29,798 nucleotides of DNA from Candidatus Jordarchaeum madagascarense (GTDB taxonomy: Archaea; Asgardarchaeota; Jordiarchaeia; Jordiarchaeales; Jordiarchaeaceae). Both the position numbers and the translations under genes were made by a program. Location of the stretch: NCBI GenBank assembly GCA_019056875.1, contig DXJA01000431.1, positions 1 to 29,798 on the forward strand, in the 5' to 3' direction. The notes beneath the pieces were generated by a model. It was not told the origin of the DNA. It saw nothing but the letters and a program-made list of their open reading frames with translations, and did no database searches. Below, piece by piece: positions 1 to 7,916 of the stretch; within the stretch, counting starts at the first letter, position 1; every line of letters begins with the position of its first letter.

Positions 1-130
1 AATTTTTAATAGTGGGATATTCTCTAAATATTGGTATTGTTCAGATTTTGAAACAACCGTTCATTTTTTTTCTAAACAGTTGCTTTTATGAGCGTTGGAA
101 CTTTTTATTGTTTGCTTGTGAGGCGTTGGT

Positions 131-913
131 ATGGTTTCCGGTACGCATAGGACGGAGATAAGGGAGTTCGATAGTTGGGTCGGGGATGGAATGCCTTCTG
201 GCAATTACCTTGTTCTCGGTCCGCCCAAGGTGGGGAAGACGATTTTTGTGAATCAAGTCGCTTACTTGTCTGCTTCGGTGAAGAAGCCGGTTGTCTACAT
301 TACTCTGGACGGTTCACCCGACAGTATTAAGGGGCGTATGAGGGAGTTCGGCTGGGATGTGGAACCTTTTGAGAGAGGGAACCTTTTTCAGTTTGTGGAC
401 GGCTTCACCTTTTGGTATAGTTACCCAAAAGCCAGTAGTGATGAGTTCTCGATAGAGAGCTTAACGAATGTTTCTAAACTTTTATCAGTTATTGTCGATG
501 CACAAAATAAGATTGGCTCGGGGGGAATCATTGTTTTCTACTCTCTCTCCACATTCATGGAGCACGCAGGATTCCAAAAGTCGTACAGCTTCATGACGGG
601 GTTGAAGGCGATAATCGAGGAGAAAAACAACCTCGGATTCACCGTACTGACCAGCGGTATGCACCAAGAAAGGGAGATAAACGCTTTCAAGCACATAGTT
701 GATGGAATAATCGAGATGCAATTCCAGCCTAAGAATGGAGCAATGAAACGAAAAATGACAGTTCAAGGACTAGGAGCGAGAATGGAATTTCTTAACTGGA
801 GAGAATTCTCCATCACCCCGAATGGAATCCGGTTAGGCAAATATACCGCAAGGATGAATGCTTATAACAGACCTGAAGAAAGGGATGCTTATAGAATAGG
901 GAAAAAACTGTGA
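131..913 (+). CDS. KaiC/RadA-like RecA-superfamily ATPase domain protein, degenerate
   Basis: This is a single-domain KaiC-like protein of 260 residues. A P-loop GPPKVGKT (residues 30-37) follows the usual family opening, a short helix then a glycine-rich turn (GDGMPSGNYLVLG). The strand that normally carries the catalytic acidic pair reads ITLDGSPDSI (57-66), with Asp60-Gly61 where KaiC has Glu-Glu. The Walker B strand reads IVFYSLST (134-141), with Tyr137 where the family has Asp before SLS. Nucleotide binding is plausible but hydrolysis is doubtful. Archaeal KaiC-like proteins often act in signalling or in regulating archaella and other surface structures, but nothing here points to a particular partner. 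The start is ATG with GAGG about 8 bases upstream. It is a stand-alone gene, convergent with the trp operon. The family call is solid; the function is unknown. Confidence 0.8.
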   Translation: MVSGTHRTEIREFDSWVGDGMPSGNYLVLGPPKVGKTIFVNQVAYLSASVKKPVVYITLDGSPDSIKGRMREFGWDVEPFERGNLFQFVDGFTFWYSYPKASSDEFSIESLTNVSKLLSVIVDAQNKIGSGGIIVFYSLSTFMEHAGFQKSYSFMTGLKAIIEEKNNLGFTVLTSGMHQEREINAFKHIVDGIIEMQFQPKNGAMKRKMTVQGLGARMEFLNWREFSITPNGIRLGKYTARMNAYNRPEERDAYRIGKKL

Positions 914-917
914 GTTC

Positions 918-958
918 TCATCCCACGCCCTAAAAAGGGACTCTTCGTCTTGCTTCTA
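918..958 (+). terminator. possible weak terminator after the KaiC-like gene
   Basis: A short hairpin, CCCT-AAAA-AGGG (928-939), sits just after the stop codon and is followed by a pyrimidine-rich stretch. The stem is only four base pairs and there is no long T run, so this is weak. The rest of 960-1125, between the convergent KaiC-like gene and trpA, shows nothing I recognise. Confidence 0.2.
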
Positions 959-1125
959 TCCAGCTACTGCCGAATCACCAAACCATTCTACTCTTCAAGG
1001 GAATATTTTTGCAAAAAGTTGTTCCATTGTGGAGAGTGAAAACTTGTCTCTGCGAGTCATGGTTTTAACGTGTGCTGGTAGCTGATAGGAGGGGGGCTTC
1101 TTGTTACCTTTGTGTTTGAGGTTTT

Positions 1126-1944
1126 TCAGGGATGGTTCTTTATGGTTGCTTTTTTTAACTGGTTGATGTATTCTTTTAGTGTTTTGAGCATTTCTTCTTC
1201 GTCGTCGTGTTTGTCCTCTATGACTTTTATGATTTGGCTTCCCACTATGGCGGCGTCCGCTCCGCTCTGCATTATTGTTTTTACGTGCTCTGGTTTTGAG
1301 ATTCCGAAGCCTACGGCCAGCGGGGTTTTTCCCTCTGTGACGGGGAGTGTTTTTCTAATCAATTCTATGGTTTGGTCTTGGACATTCTGTCTGGCTCCAG
1401 TCACTCCGTAGACTGAGACAAGGTAGAGGAAACCGGAGGTAATTTCCACGATTTTTCTTAGGCGTTCTGTGGGAGTGGAGGGAGCTGCTAGGAATATGGT
1501 GTCTACCTCGTGGTTTTCAGCGATTTTCTTGTACTCGCCCGCTTCTTCTGGGGGGAGGTCGGGAACGATTACTCCGCTGATTCCGGAGGCTTTGGCGGTT
1601 TCAAAGAAGTTTTTGATTCCCATTCGGTAGATGGGGTTGTAGTAAGTTAGTGTTACTAATGGGGTTTTATTTCTCTGTTTGATTTCTTCGGCTACTTCCA
1701 AGACTTTTTTGGGCGTTGTTCCAGCTTGTAGCGCTTTTGCGGCGGCTGTTTGGATGGTGGGGCCGTCGGCTATGGGGTCTGAGAAGGGGATTCCGAGTTC
1801 GATGATGTCCGCTCCTCCCCGGATTAAGGTGTCCACGATTATTAGGGTGTCTTCTAGTTCCGGGTAGCCTGCAGTAGTATAGGCGATTAGACCGCCTTCA
1901 CCCCGGATTCTGAGCTCTGAGAATGTTTTTTCTATCTCTCTCAT
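1126..1944 (-). CDS. trpA: tryptophan synthase alpha subunit
   Basis: This enzyme cleaves indole-3-glycerol phosphate to indole and glyceraldehyde 3-phosphate and passes indole to TrpB. It has 272 residues, normal for the family. The catalytic pair is visible as Glu49 in ADIIELGIPFSDP and Asp60 in the following PIADGPTIQ loop. The start codon overlaps the trpB stop (ATGA), and GGAGTG lies 6 bases upstream, so it is translationally coupled. It is the last gene of the operon. No clear T-rich terminator is visible after it. Confidence 0.97.
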   Translation of the reverse strand: MREIEKTFSELRIRGEGGLIAYTTAGYPELEDTLIIVDTLIRGGADIIELGIPFSDPIADGPTIQTAAAKALQAGTTPKKVLEVAEEIKQRNKTPLVTLTYYNPIYRMGIKNFFETAKASGISGVIVPDLPPEEAGEYKKIAENHEVDTIFLAAPSTPTERLRKIVEITSGFLYLVSVYGVTGARQNVQDQTIELIRKTLPVTEGKTPLAVGFGISKPEHVKTIMQSGADAAIVGSQIIKVIEDKHDDEEEMLKTLKEYINQLKKATIKNHP

Positions 1945-3155
1945 ATTTTCACTCCCAAGTGTTGGGCTACGACCTCGGCGTCTTTGTCTCCTCTTCCGCT
2001 GAGGGTTACCACAATTATTTTTTCTTTGCTTAGGGTTTTGGCATGTTTCATGGCGAATGCTAATGCGTGGGCTGGTTCCAGCGCTGGGATAATTCCCTCA
2101 TTTTTTGATAGTTCGAGGAAAGCGTTTAGTGCCTCTTCGTCGGTTGCGGTGGCGTACTTTGCTCTTCCTATGCTTTTGAGGAAGGAGTGTTCGGGTCCCA
2201 CACCCGGGTAGTCTAGGCCTGCTGAGACGCTGTGGGTGCCTAGTATCTGACCGTTCTCATCCTGCATGATGTATGTTAGCATGCCGTGGAAGACGCCCTC
2301 CTCTCCTCCGCATATTGAGGCGGCGTGCTTTCCCGTGTCGAGTCCTAGTCCTGCAGCTTCAACACCGTAAAGCTCTACTTGCTCGTCGTCTAGGAAGGGG
2401 TGGAATGTGCCTATGGCGTTGCTTCCTCCGCCTACGCATGCGATGAGGGCGTCTGGAAGTCTTTTCTCCTTCTGTAGCATCTGTTGCCTTAGCTCGTTTC
2501 CTATAACGTTTTGAAAGTCTCTCACGATCATGGGGTAGGGGTGGGGTCCCACTACGGAGCCTATCAGGTAGTATGTGTTTTGGACGTTGGTGACCCAGTC
2601 TCTCAGGGCTTCGTTTATGGAGTCTTTCAGGGTTTTTGATCCGGAGTTTACCGGGTGTACTTCGGCTCCTAGGAGTTTCATTCTGAAGACGTTGAGTTTT
2701 TGTCTTTCTATGTCTTCGGTGCCCATGTAGATTTCTGCTTTTAGCCCGAGGGCGGCGCAGGCTATGGCGGTGGCGACTCCGTGTTGTCCGGCTCCGGTTT
2801 CCGCGATTACTCGGGTTTTGCCCATTCTTTTTGCCAGTAGGGCTTGTCCCAGTGTGTTGTTTATCTTGTGGGCTCCTCCGTGGGCTAGGTCTTCTCTTTT
2901 GAGGTAGATTTTTGCTCCACCGATTTTCTTGGTCAGGTTTTCCGCGTAGTATGTGGGGGTGGGTCTTCCCACGTATTCTGCCAAGTAATAGTTTAGCTGT
3001 TTTTGGAATTCAGGATCGTTTTTTGCTTTTTGGTATGCTTTTTCGAGTTCTTTACATGCGGGCATGAGGGTTTCGGGGATGAACTGCCCGCCGTGTTTTC
3101 CGAATTTACCGTTTATGGGGTACTGCTTCAATTTTGCGTGTTGCTTCGATTCCAT
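1941..3155 (-). CDS. trpB: tryptophan synthase beta subunit
   Basis: This PLP enzyme condenses indole with serine. It has 404 residues and belongs to the common TrpB1 type, starting with the family signature GKFGKHGGQFIPETLM. The PLP lysine is Lys97 in HGGAHKINN, the catalytic Glu119 is in AETGAGQHG, and the phosphate-binding loop is GGGSNAIG. The start lies about 50 bases inside the annotated end of trpF. It is supported by AGGAAGTG 7 bases upstream and by the N-terminal alignment. It should form a complex with TrpA, encoded directly downstream. Confidence 0.97.
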   Translation of the reverse strand: MESKQHAKLKQYPINGKFGKHGGQFIPETLMPACKELEKAYQKAKNDPEFQKQLNYYLAEYVGRPTPTYYAENLTKKIGGAKIYLKREDLAHGGAHKINNTLGQALLAKRMGKTRVIAETGAGQHGVATAIACAALGLKAEIYMGTEDIERQKLNVFRMKLLGAEVHPVNSGSKTLKDSINEALRDWVTNVQNTYYLIGSVVGPHPYPMIVRDFQNVIGNELRQQMLQKEKRLPDALIACVGGGSNAIGTFHPFLDDEQVELYGVEAAGLGLDTGKHAASICGGEEGVFHGMLTYIMQDENGQILGTHSVSAGLDYPGVGPEHSFLKSIGRAKYATATDEEALNAFLELSKNEGIIPALEPAHALAFAMKHAKTLSKEKIIVVTLSGRGDKDAEVVAQHLGVKI

Positions 3156-3804
3156 TGATTTTCACTTCCTTAGCGTTTTTTATGAATCGGTAAACTTTTT
3201 TGGGGTCTTTTACTCCGGGTCTATCTTCAACGCCGCTGGAAACATCAACAGCGTAGGGCTTGACCCGGGTTATGGCTTGTTTTACGTTTTGGGGGTTTAG
3301 TCCTCCGGCGAGGATTAGCGGTTTGGGATGTATGGCGTCCCTTACCTGTTTGCTCAGGTTCCAGTCGTGGGTTTTCCCCGTGCCTCCATACTTGCCGGGA
3401 ACGTGGGTGTCCAGAAGTATGGCGTCTAATGTTTCTGCGGCTTGTGTTGCAATGGTTAGGGCATTGTTGGGTTCGGCTCGGATTCCTCCAATCAGGCGGG
3501 TGTTGGGTAATCTTTCTCGAATCTCCCGATACATCTGGTTTGAGCCGTGAACTTGGATGGTGCTGGGATTTAACGCACCGTGTATTTTTTCCAGTTGGGC
3601 GAGGTCGTTGGGCACTGTGACGATCACTGTTTCCACGAATAAGGGAGCCGCTCTCATTATTTCTTTGGCTTTAGTTAGGGGTAGGTTTCTTGGGGATTCG
3701 GGTACGTCTACTACGAATCCTACCGCGTCTGACCCGGCGTCCACGGCTAGGAGGAGGTCCTTGGTAGAGGTTACCCCGCATATCTTAACGCGTACTCGAC
3801 TCAT
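3106..3804 (-). CDS. trpF: phosphoribosylanthranilate isomerase
   Basis: This enzyme isomerises N-(5-phosphoribosyl)anthranilate to the 1-deoxyribulose form. It has 232 residues, a (beta/alpha)8 barrel. The general base is Cys9 in VKICGVTS and the general acid is Asp132 in LLDTHVPGKYGGTG. The phosphate-binding loops are ILAGGLNP and DVSSGVED. The last 15 or so residues (after about residue 215) run past the usual family end and overlap the start of trpB by 50 bases, more than any other junction in the operon. The start overlaps the trpC stop (ATGA), with GGTGG 7 bases upstream. Confidence 0.96.
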   Translation of the reverse strand: MSRVRVKICGVTSTKDLLLAVDAGSDAVGFVVDVPESPRNLPLTKAKEIMRAAPLFVETVIVTVPNDLAQLEKIHGALNPSTIQVHGSNQMYREIRERLPNTRLIGGIRAEPNNALTIATQAAETLDAILLDTHVPGKYGGTGKTHDWNLSKQVRDAIHPKPLILAGGLNPQNVKQAITRVKPYAVDVSSGVEDRPGVKDPKKVYRFIKNAKEVKINGIEATRKIEAVPHKR

Positions 3805-4580
3805 GGTGATTCCACCAGTTGTTTTACTTTATCCCTTATGTTGCTGGCTTTCATGATGGCGGTTCCTACGAGGAAGGCTTGGGCTCCACAGTTTCGGAGA
3901 AAGCTGATGTCTTGGGGAGTGTTTATGCCGCTTTCACTTACAATCACCTTTCCCCCGGGGCTGTGTTTGGTTAGGATACGCTTTGTGACTTCTAGATTTA
4001 CTTGGAGCGTTTTCAAGTCGCGGTTGTTTATGCCAATCAGGTCGGCGTTGGTTTTCACCGCGGTGAGAAACTCGTCTTCGGTGTGCACTTCTAAGAGTGC
4101 TTCTAGATTCTTTGAGTGGGCGTGTTCAATCATGCTCTGAACATCCAGGTCGCAGTAACCTCTATCGAAGAGTGCCTGTATTAGTAGGATGGCGTTTGCC
4201 CCGCTTCTGGAGGCGGATTCAATCTGTACTGGGCTCAAGATTATGTCCTTCATGAGTATTGGAACATCTACCTGGCCTCGGGCTTCGGTTACATATTTAA
4301 TGTGGCCATTGAAGTGTTTTGGCTCAGTTAGTATCGATATGCCCGTGGTGCCTCCCTCCTCCATGTCCCTGACAATCTTTTTCAGGTCGCCATTTTCTCT
4401 TAGGGTGCCCTTAGACGGTGAGGCGAACTTGACCTCGGATATAATAGGGGTCCTCCTAGCATTTAGGATAGCTTCTTTCAGGCTTCTGGGTGGACTAGCC
4501 ACTTTTGCACTGGTTTCGTAGTGTCCTTCTTTTATGGATTTCATCGCGTCTCTGGCTAGTGTGTCAATGTAATCGGGCAT
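3801..4580 (-). CDS. trpC: indole-3-glycerol phosphate synthase
   Basis: This enzyme closes the indole ring of CdRP with loss of CO2. It has 259 residues as a stand-alone archaeal-type enzyme, not fused to TrpF. Visible active-site residues are Glu49 and Lys51 in ISEVKFASPSKG, Lys111 in ILMKDIILSP (the catalytic acid), the GINNRDL loop and the SESGI phosphate-binding turn. It overlaps the end of trpD by 17 bases and shares an ATGA overlap with trpF, so it is probably translated by coupling. Confidence 0.97.
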   Translation of the reverse strand: MPDYIDTLARDAMKSIKEGHYETSAKVASPPRSLKEAILNARRTPIISEVKFASPSKGTLRENGDLKKIVRDMEEGGTTGISILTEPKHFNGHIKYVTEARGQVDVPILMKDIILSPVQIESASRSGANAILLIQALFDRGYCDLDVQSMIEHAHSKNLEALLEVHTEDEFLTAVKTNADLIGINNRDLKTLQVNLEVTKRILTKHSPGGKVIVSESGINTPQDISFLRNCGAQAFLVGTAIMKASNIRDKVKQLVESP

Positions 4581-5631
4581 GCTTCATTTCATACTCCTCG
4601 AGCTTTGATGGTTGTCCGCCAGAGGCTTTAATCATCGTCTTCAATTTTTTGTAGGCGGCTCCGCTTTCGATGGACTCGGTTGCCAGTTCAATTCCTCCCC
4701 TTAAATTGTCAGCTTTTCCACCGACCAGTATTCCAGCCGCCGAGTTAAGCAGCACCATGTCCCTTTTTGGATCTGGCTGAGATTTGCTGTTTAATAGTTT
4801 GAATGTGAGCTCGGCGCTTTCTTCGGGTGTGGTTCCGCTTATCTCCTCGGGTTTGGCTATTCTGAAACCAAAGTCTTTGGGAGTTATCTCGGTGAGGGAT
4901 ACTTCCCTGTTTCTGAGCTGGGCTACTGATGTTTTGCCGATGATGGAGATTTCATCCAAGCCGTCTAAGCCGTGAACCACCATGGCTTCTTCGCAGCCCA
5001 GTTCTCTTAAAACATGGGCTAGTGGTTCCACTAATTCTTTGCTGTAGACTCCCAGCACTTGGGCGTTTGCTCCTGCGGGATTGGTTAGGGGGCCTAGAAT
5101 GTTGAAGACGGTTCGGATGCCTATTTCCCTTCGTGGCCCAATAGCGTGCTTCATTGCGGGGTGAAAGTTGGGGGCGAACATGAAGCCGATACCCACATTC
5201 TCAATAATTTTCTCAACAGCCTTCGGCTCCAAATTAAGATTGAAGCCGAGTTTCTCCAATACATCGCTACTGCCGCTCTTACTGGTAACTGAGCGGTTGC
5301 CATGCTTCGCGACCGCCACTTCTGTGCCGGCAACCACGAAGGCTGCTGCGGTGCTTACGTTAAAGGTTTTCATCTGGTCTCCTCCGGTTCCGCAGGTATC
5401 CACCAGTCGACCGTTAACCTTGGGATAAATTCTACAGCAGAACTCTCTCATCACAGCTGCGAAAGCCGATATCTCCTGAACGTTTTCTCCCTTAATTCTC
5501 AGAGCGGTCAGGAACGCTCCAATCTGAGCCGGCGTGGCACCGCCTGACATTATCTCTTTCATCACGTCCTGCGCTTCTTGGTTTTCCAAGTCCCTTCCTT
5601 CAATTAGCTTTTGTATACCTTCCTTTATCAT
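4564..5631 (-). CDS. trpD: anthranilate phosphoribosyltransferase
   Basis: This enzyme transfers phosphoribose from PRPP to anthranilate. The frame opens at a TTG (5649) overlapping trpG. I prefer the ATG at 5631: a strong GGAGG (inside the TTG GAG GCC codons) lies 11 bases upstream of it, and it begins just after the trpG stop. That gives 355 residues. The PRPP loop CGTGGDQMKTFNVST (around residues 80-94 from this start), the KHGNRSVTS anthranilate/PRPP loop and the block FHPAMKHAIGPRREIGIRT are all present. It is separate from trpG, unlike the fused enterobacterial form. Confidence 0.96.
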   Translation of the reverse strand: MIKEGIQKLIEGRDLENQEAQDVMKEIMSGGATPAQIGAFLTALRIKGENVQEISAFAAVMREFCCRIYPKVNGRLVDTCGTGGDQMKTFNVSTAAAFVVAGTEVAVAKHGNRSVTSKSGSSDVLEKLGFNLNLEPKAVEKIIENVGIGFMFAPNFHPAMKHAIGPRREIGIRTVFNILGPLTNPAGANAQVLGVYSKELVEPLAHVLRELGCEEAMVVHGLDGLDEISIIGKTSVAQLRNREVSLTEITPKDFGFRIAKPEEISGTTPEESAELTFKLLNSKSQPDPKRDMVLLNSAAGILVGGKADNLRGGIELATESIESGAAYKKLKTMIKASGGQPSKLEEYEMKHARLH

Positions 5632-5635
5632 TTTC

Positions 5636-6217
5636 TTACTGGCCTCCAAGAAAATTTTTTATTAATCTCTTTCCGTTTGTGGTGAGTATCGATTCGGGGT
5701 GAAATTGAACTCCTTCAATGGGATATTCAAAGTGTCTGACCGCCATGATCTCTCCGCTGTCCATTGACTCGGCGGTGATTTCCAAGCATGATGGCGTAGT
5801 TTCCTTATCTCCAATCAGAGAGTGGTAACGGGTGGCCACGAAGGGATTCTCCATTCCCTTAAAGATTCCTCGGCCATCGTGTTTTATCAGGCTTGTTTTT
5901 CCATGCTTTATACTCTTGGCACCGATAATCTTCCCGCCGAAAGTGGAGATGATTCCCTGGTGCCCTAAACACACGCCTAATGTGGAAACTCTGCGGCTCA
6001 TGTTTTGCAGAATTTCGGAACATACGCCGAAGTATCGCACATCTTCTGGTGTCCCGGGTCCGGGAGAGATGATTATTCTATCCGGTTGGAGATTGGCGGC
6101 TTTTTTTAAGGTTATTTCGTCGTTTCGATAAACGATGGGTTGTGCTCCAAGCTCGCCTACGTACTGTACCAGATTGTAGACGAAGGAGTCATAATTATCA
6201 ATAATGAGAACTTTCAT
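5636..6217 (-). CDS. trpG: anthranilate synthase glutaminase subunit
   Basis: This is a class I glutamine amidotransferase that supplies ammonia to TrpE. It has 193 residues, normal for the stand-alone subunit. The nucleophile is Cys83 in LGVCLGHQ, and the rest of the triad is His173 and Glu175 in QFHPES. The oxyanion loop SPGPGTPED is present. The start is ATG with GGAGGG 10 bases upstream, lying inside the last codons of trpE; the genes are 3 bases apart. The same protein family also serves para-aminobenzoate synthesis, but its place in a trp operon next to trpE makes anthranilate synthase the main role. Confidence 0.95.
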   Translation of the reverse strand: MKVLIIDNYDSFVYNLVQYVGELGAQPIVYRNDEITLKKAANLQPDRIIISPGPGTPEDVRYFGVCSEILQNMSRRVSTLGVCLGHQGIISTFGGKIIGAKSIKHGKTSLIKHDGRGIFKGMENPFVATRYHSLIGDKETTPSCLEITAESMDSGEIMAVRHFEYPIEGVQFHPESILTTNGKRLIKNFLGGQ

Positions 6218-6220
6218 AGT

Positions 6221-7579
6221 TTAGTTACCCTCCGATAATTCTAAAGCCTTAAGCAAGGCTCTTGCTTTGTATTCGGTTTCAAACCATTCTTTTTCAGGCA
6301 CCGAGTCCGCTACTATTCCTCCCCCTGCTTGTATGAAGCACTTATTCCTGTCCGCTACCAGTGTTCGTATGGTTATGGCGAAATCCATGTTGCCGTTGTA
6401 GGAGAAATAGCCGACAGCGCCTGCGTAGGGGCCTCTCTTGGTGGGTTCGAATTCTTCAATTATCTCCATGGCTCTTACTTTGGGGGCTCCCGAAACTGTC
6501 CCGGCTGGAAAAACCGCTCTCAGGGCATCGTAGCAACTACAGTCTTCTCTAAGCCTTCCCACCACTCTGGAAACTATGTGCTGAACATGGCTATACTCGT
6601 GAACCTGCATAAATTCTGGAACATGAACGCTTCCAAAACTGGATACCCTACCCACATCATTCCTAGCAAGATCCACTAGCATTACGTGCTCAGCGCATTC
6701 CTTCTCATCTGCCAAGAGATCCTTTGCCAAAGCCCTGTTTTTCACCGGGTCTTCCACTCGGGGTCTGGTACCGGCGATGGGAAAGGTTTCCACGTTGCCG
6801 CGATCAACCCTCACCAGCATCTCGGGACTGGATCCCACGATTTGCCGTTCTCCCATCTTTAAGAAATACATGTAGGGGGAGGGATTAATCTCTCTTAGAG
6901 CCAGATAGAATTGGGTGAGGTCTCCTTTGAACTCGAAATCGAGTCTCTTGGAAAGAACCACCTGAAAAATATCGCCGGACACTATGTATTTTTTAGCTTC
7001 CTCCACTGCTTCCTCGTAGCTTTCTTTTGCGATGTTAACCTTGGGACTGGTGAAGGATAAACTTCCCGGATTGTCTGTCTCCGCTAGTTCTGCTAATTCC
7101 CGGGAGCGATCTTGGCTCCGGTAATAGTAGAGGGTTTCTCCGCGGATATGGTCGAATACGACGCCGTCATCGTACACTCCCATATGAAGGTCTGGGAAGT
7201 TTAGGTCGTCTGCCGCCCGGTTGGGAAGCTTCTCCCAGTAGCGTATAGAGTCGTAGGAGATGTACCCCACGGCGCCTCCCACTAACCTCGATTTTTCTTG
7301 GTAGTTTTTTTGGGTTTTTCTTCCAAGAACCTCTTCAACCACCTTGAGGGGGTCACTGGTTTTGATTCTGCTCTTCTCGCCGGATTCCATGTCTTGCAGT
7401 GTTGTTTGACTATTTTTTGCCGTTATAACCAGTTTGGGCATGAATCCTATGAACGAGAATTGAGCCAGTTTTTGGGGCCCCGTCATGGACTCGAGCAGGT
7501 ATGCATATTCGCATTTTTCGTGGATTTTCAAAAAGAGTTCGGTTGGTGAACAATCGGTTGGGAGTTTTTTGACACTCAA
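6221..7579 (-). CDS. trpE: anthranilate synthase component I
   Basis: This enzyme converts chorismate and ammonia to anthranilate, the committed step. It has 452 residues. The N-terminal LLES motif (about residues 28-31) and NPSPYMYFL form the known tryptophan feedback pocket, so allosteric inhibition is likely kept. Catalytic blocks are IAGTRPR, HVMLVDLARNDVGRV, GTVSGAPKVRAME and GPYAGAVGYF. The start is a TTG with no good ribosome-binding site just upstream. There is no in-frame ATG or GTG upstream, and the alignment starts within about 10 residues. The long leader in front of it carries TRP-box-like repeats and a short reading frame, so initiation may be regulated. Confidence 0.96.
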   Translation of the reverse strand: MSVKKLPTDCSPTELFLKIHEKCEYAYLLESMTGPQKLAQFSFIGFMPKLVITAKNSQTTLQDMESGEKSRIKTSDPLKVVEEVLGRKTQKNYQEKSRLVGGAVGYISYDSIRYWEKLPNRAADDLNFPDLHMGVYDDGVVFDHIRGETLYYYRSQDRSRELAELAETDNPGSLSFTSPKVNIAKESYEEAVEEAKKYIVSGDIFQVVLSKRLDFEFKGDLTQFYLALREINPSPYMYFLKMGERQIVGSSPEMLVRVDRGNVETFPIAGTRPRVEDPVKNRALAKDLLADEKECAEHVMLVDLARNDVGRVSSFGSVHVPEFMQVHEYSHVQHIVSRVVGRLREDCSCYDALRAVFPAGTVSGAPKVRAMEIIEEFEPTKRGPYAGAVGYFSYNGNMDFAITIRTLVADRNKCFIQAGGGIVADSVPEKEWFETEYKARALLKALELSEGN

Positions 7580-7616
7580 CCGATAAAAGGGTACGTTTTC
7601 GCTAATGTTCTGCGAT

Positions 7617-7640
7617 TTAGATCCAAAGACAATACCTCAC
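7617..7640 (-). CDS. possible trp leader mini-ORF with one Trp codon
   Basis: In the leader of trpE the minus strand reads AGGAGG (7655-7650), nine bases, then GTG AGG TAT TGT CTT TGG ATC TAA. It would encode the seven-residue peptide MRYCLWI. The ribosome-binding site is the best one before trpE, and this frame ends about 37 bases before the TTG of trpE, in a different frame. A Trp codon in such a position recalls bacterial trp leader peptides, but there is no clear terminator/antiterminator hairpin. It could be chance. Confidence 0.3.
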   Translation of the reverse strand: MRYCLWI

Positions 7641-7666
7641 TGTACTAATCCTCCTAGAATGTCTAA

Positions 7667-7716
7667 CTGTGAACTAGGTATATAGTGGAATTTATACCCG
7701 TGTGTTGTATTTAAAA
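7667..7716 (-). promoter_or_regulatory. trp operon promoter, TATA-like elements
   Basis: On the minus strand, TTTTAAATA (7716-7708) is a good archaeal TATA box and would start transcription near 7687-7690, giving a leader of about 110 bases. A second candidate, TATAAATT (7696-7689), would start near 7667. An inverted repeat GGTATA-N10-TATACC (7677-7698) overlaps this area. Which box is used cannot be decided from sequence. Confidence 0.5.
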
Positions 7717-7722
7717 CTTACG

Positions 7723-7738
7723 TGTACAAAAATGTACA
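7723..7738. promoter_or_regulatory. paired TGTACA boxes (TRP-box-like operator) upstream of trpE
   Basis: The sequence is TGTACA-AAAA-TGTACA, two perfect six-base palindromes ten bases apart, start to start. They lie immediately upstream of a TATA-like element of the trp operon. In Methanothermobacter thermautotrophicus the repressor TrpY binds TRP boxes with consensus TGTACA at the trp promoter. The match in sequence and position suggests the same kind of control. No TrpY-like gene is in this window. A one-mismatch copy, TGTACT, occurs at 7641-7646 in the leader. Confidence 0.6.
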
Positions 7739-7740
7739 TT

Positions 7741-7916
7741 AAACGCTTCCACCAACCCCACTCCTCTCCTCCACCCTCCCTCCCAAGTCCCTTAAAACAT
7801 AACGCGTAGTTCTATCATCCTCTCCGCTCTTACCCACCCTCCGGTTGCCCATTCCCCCCTCTTCTACTTGGTTTCTGGGAGATAATACTTCGTTGTCTGT
7901 CCTGTTTTCCTGCTCA
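7741..7916. other. intergenic between trp control region and HEAT gene 3' end
   Basis: This is about 175 bases, strongly purine-rich on the minus strand. A 79-codon open frame crosses it on the minus strand out of register with the HEAT gene, but it has no recognisable protein features. No terminator or RNA is evident. Confidence 0.3.
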
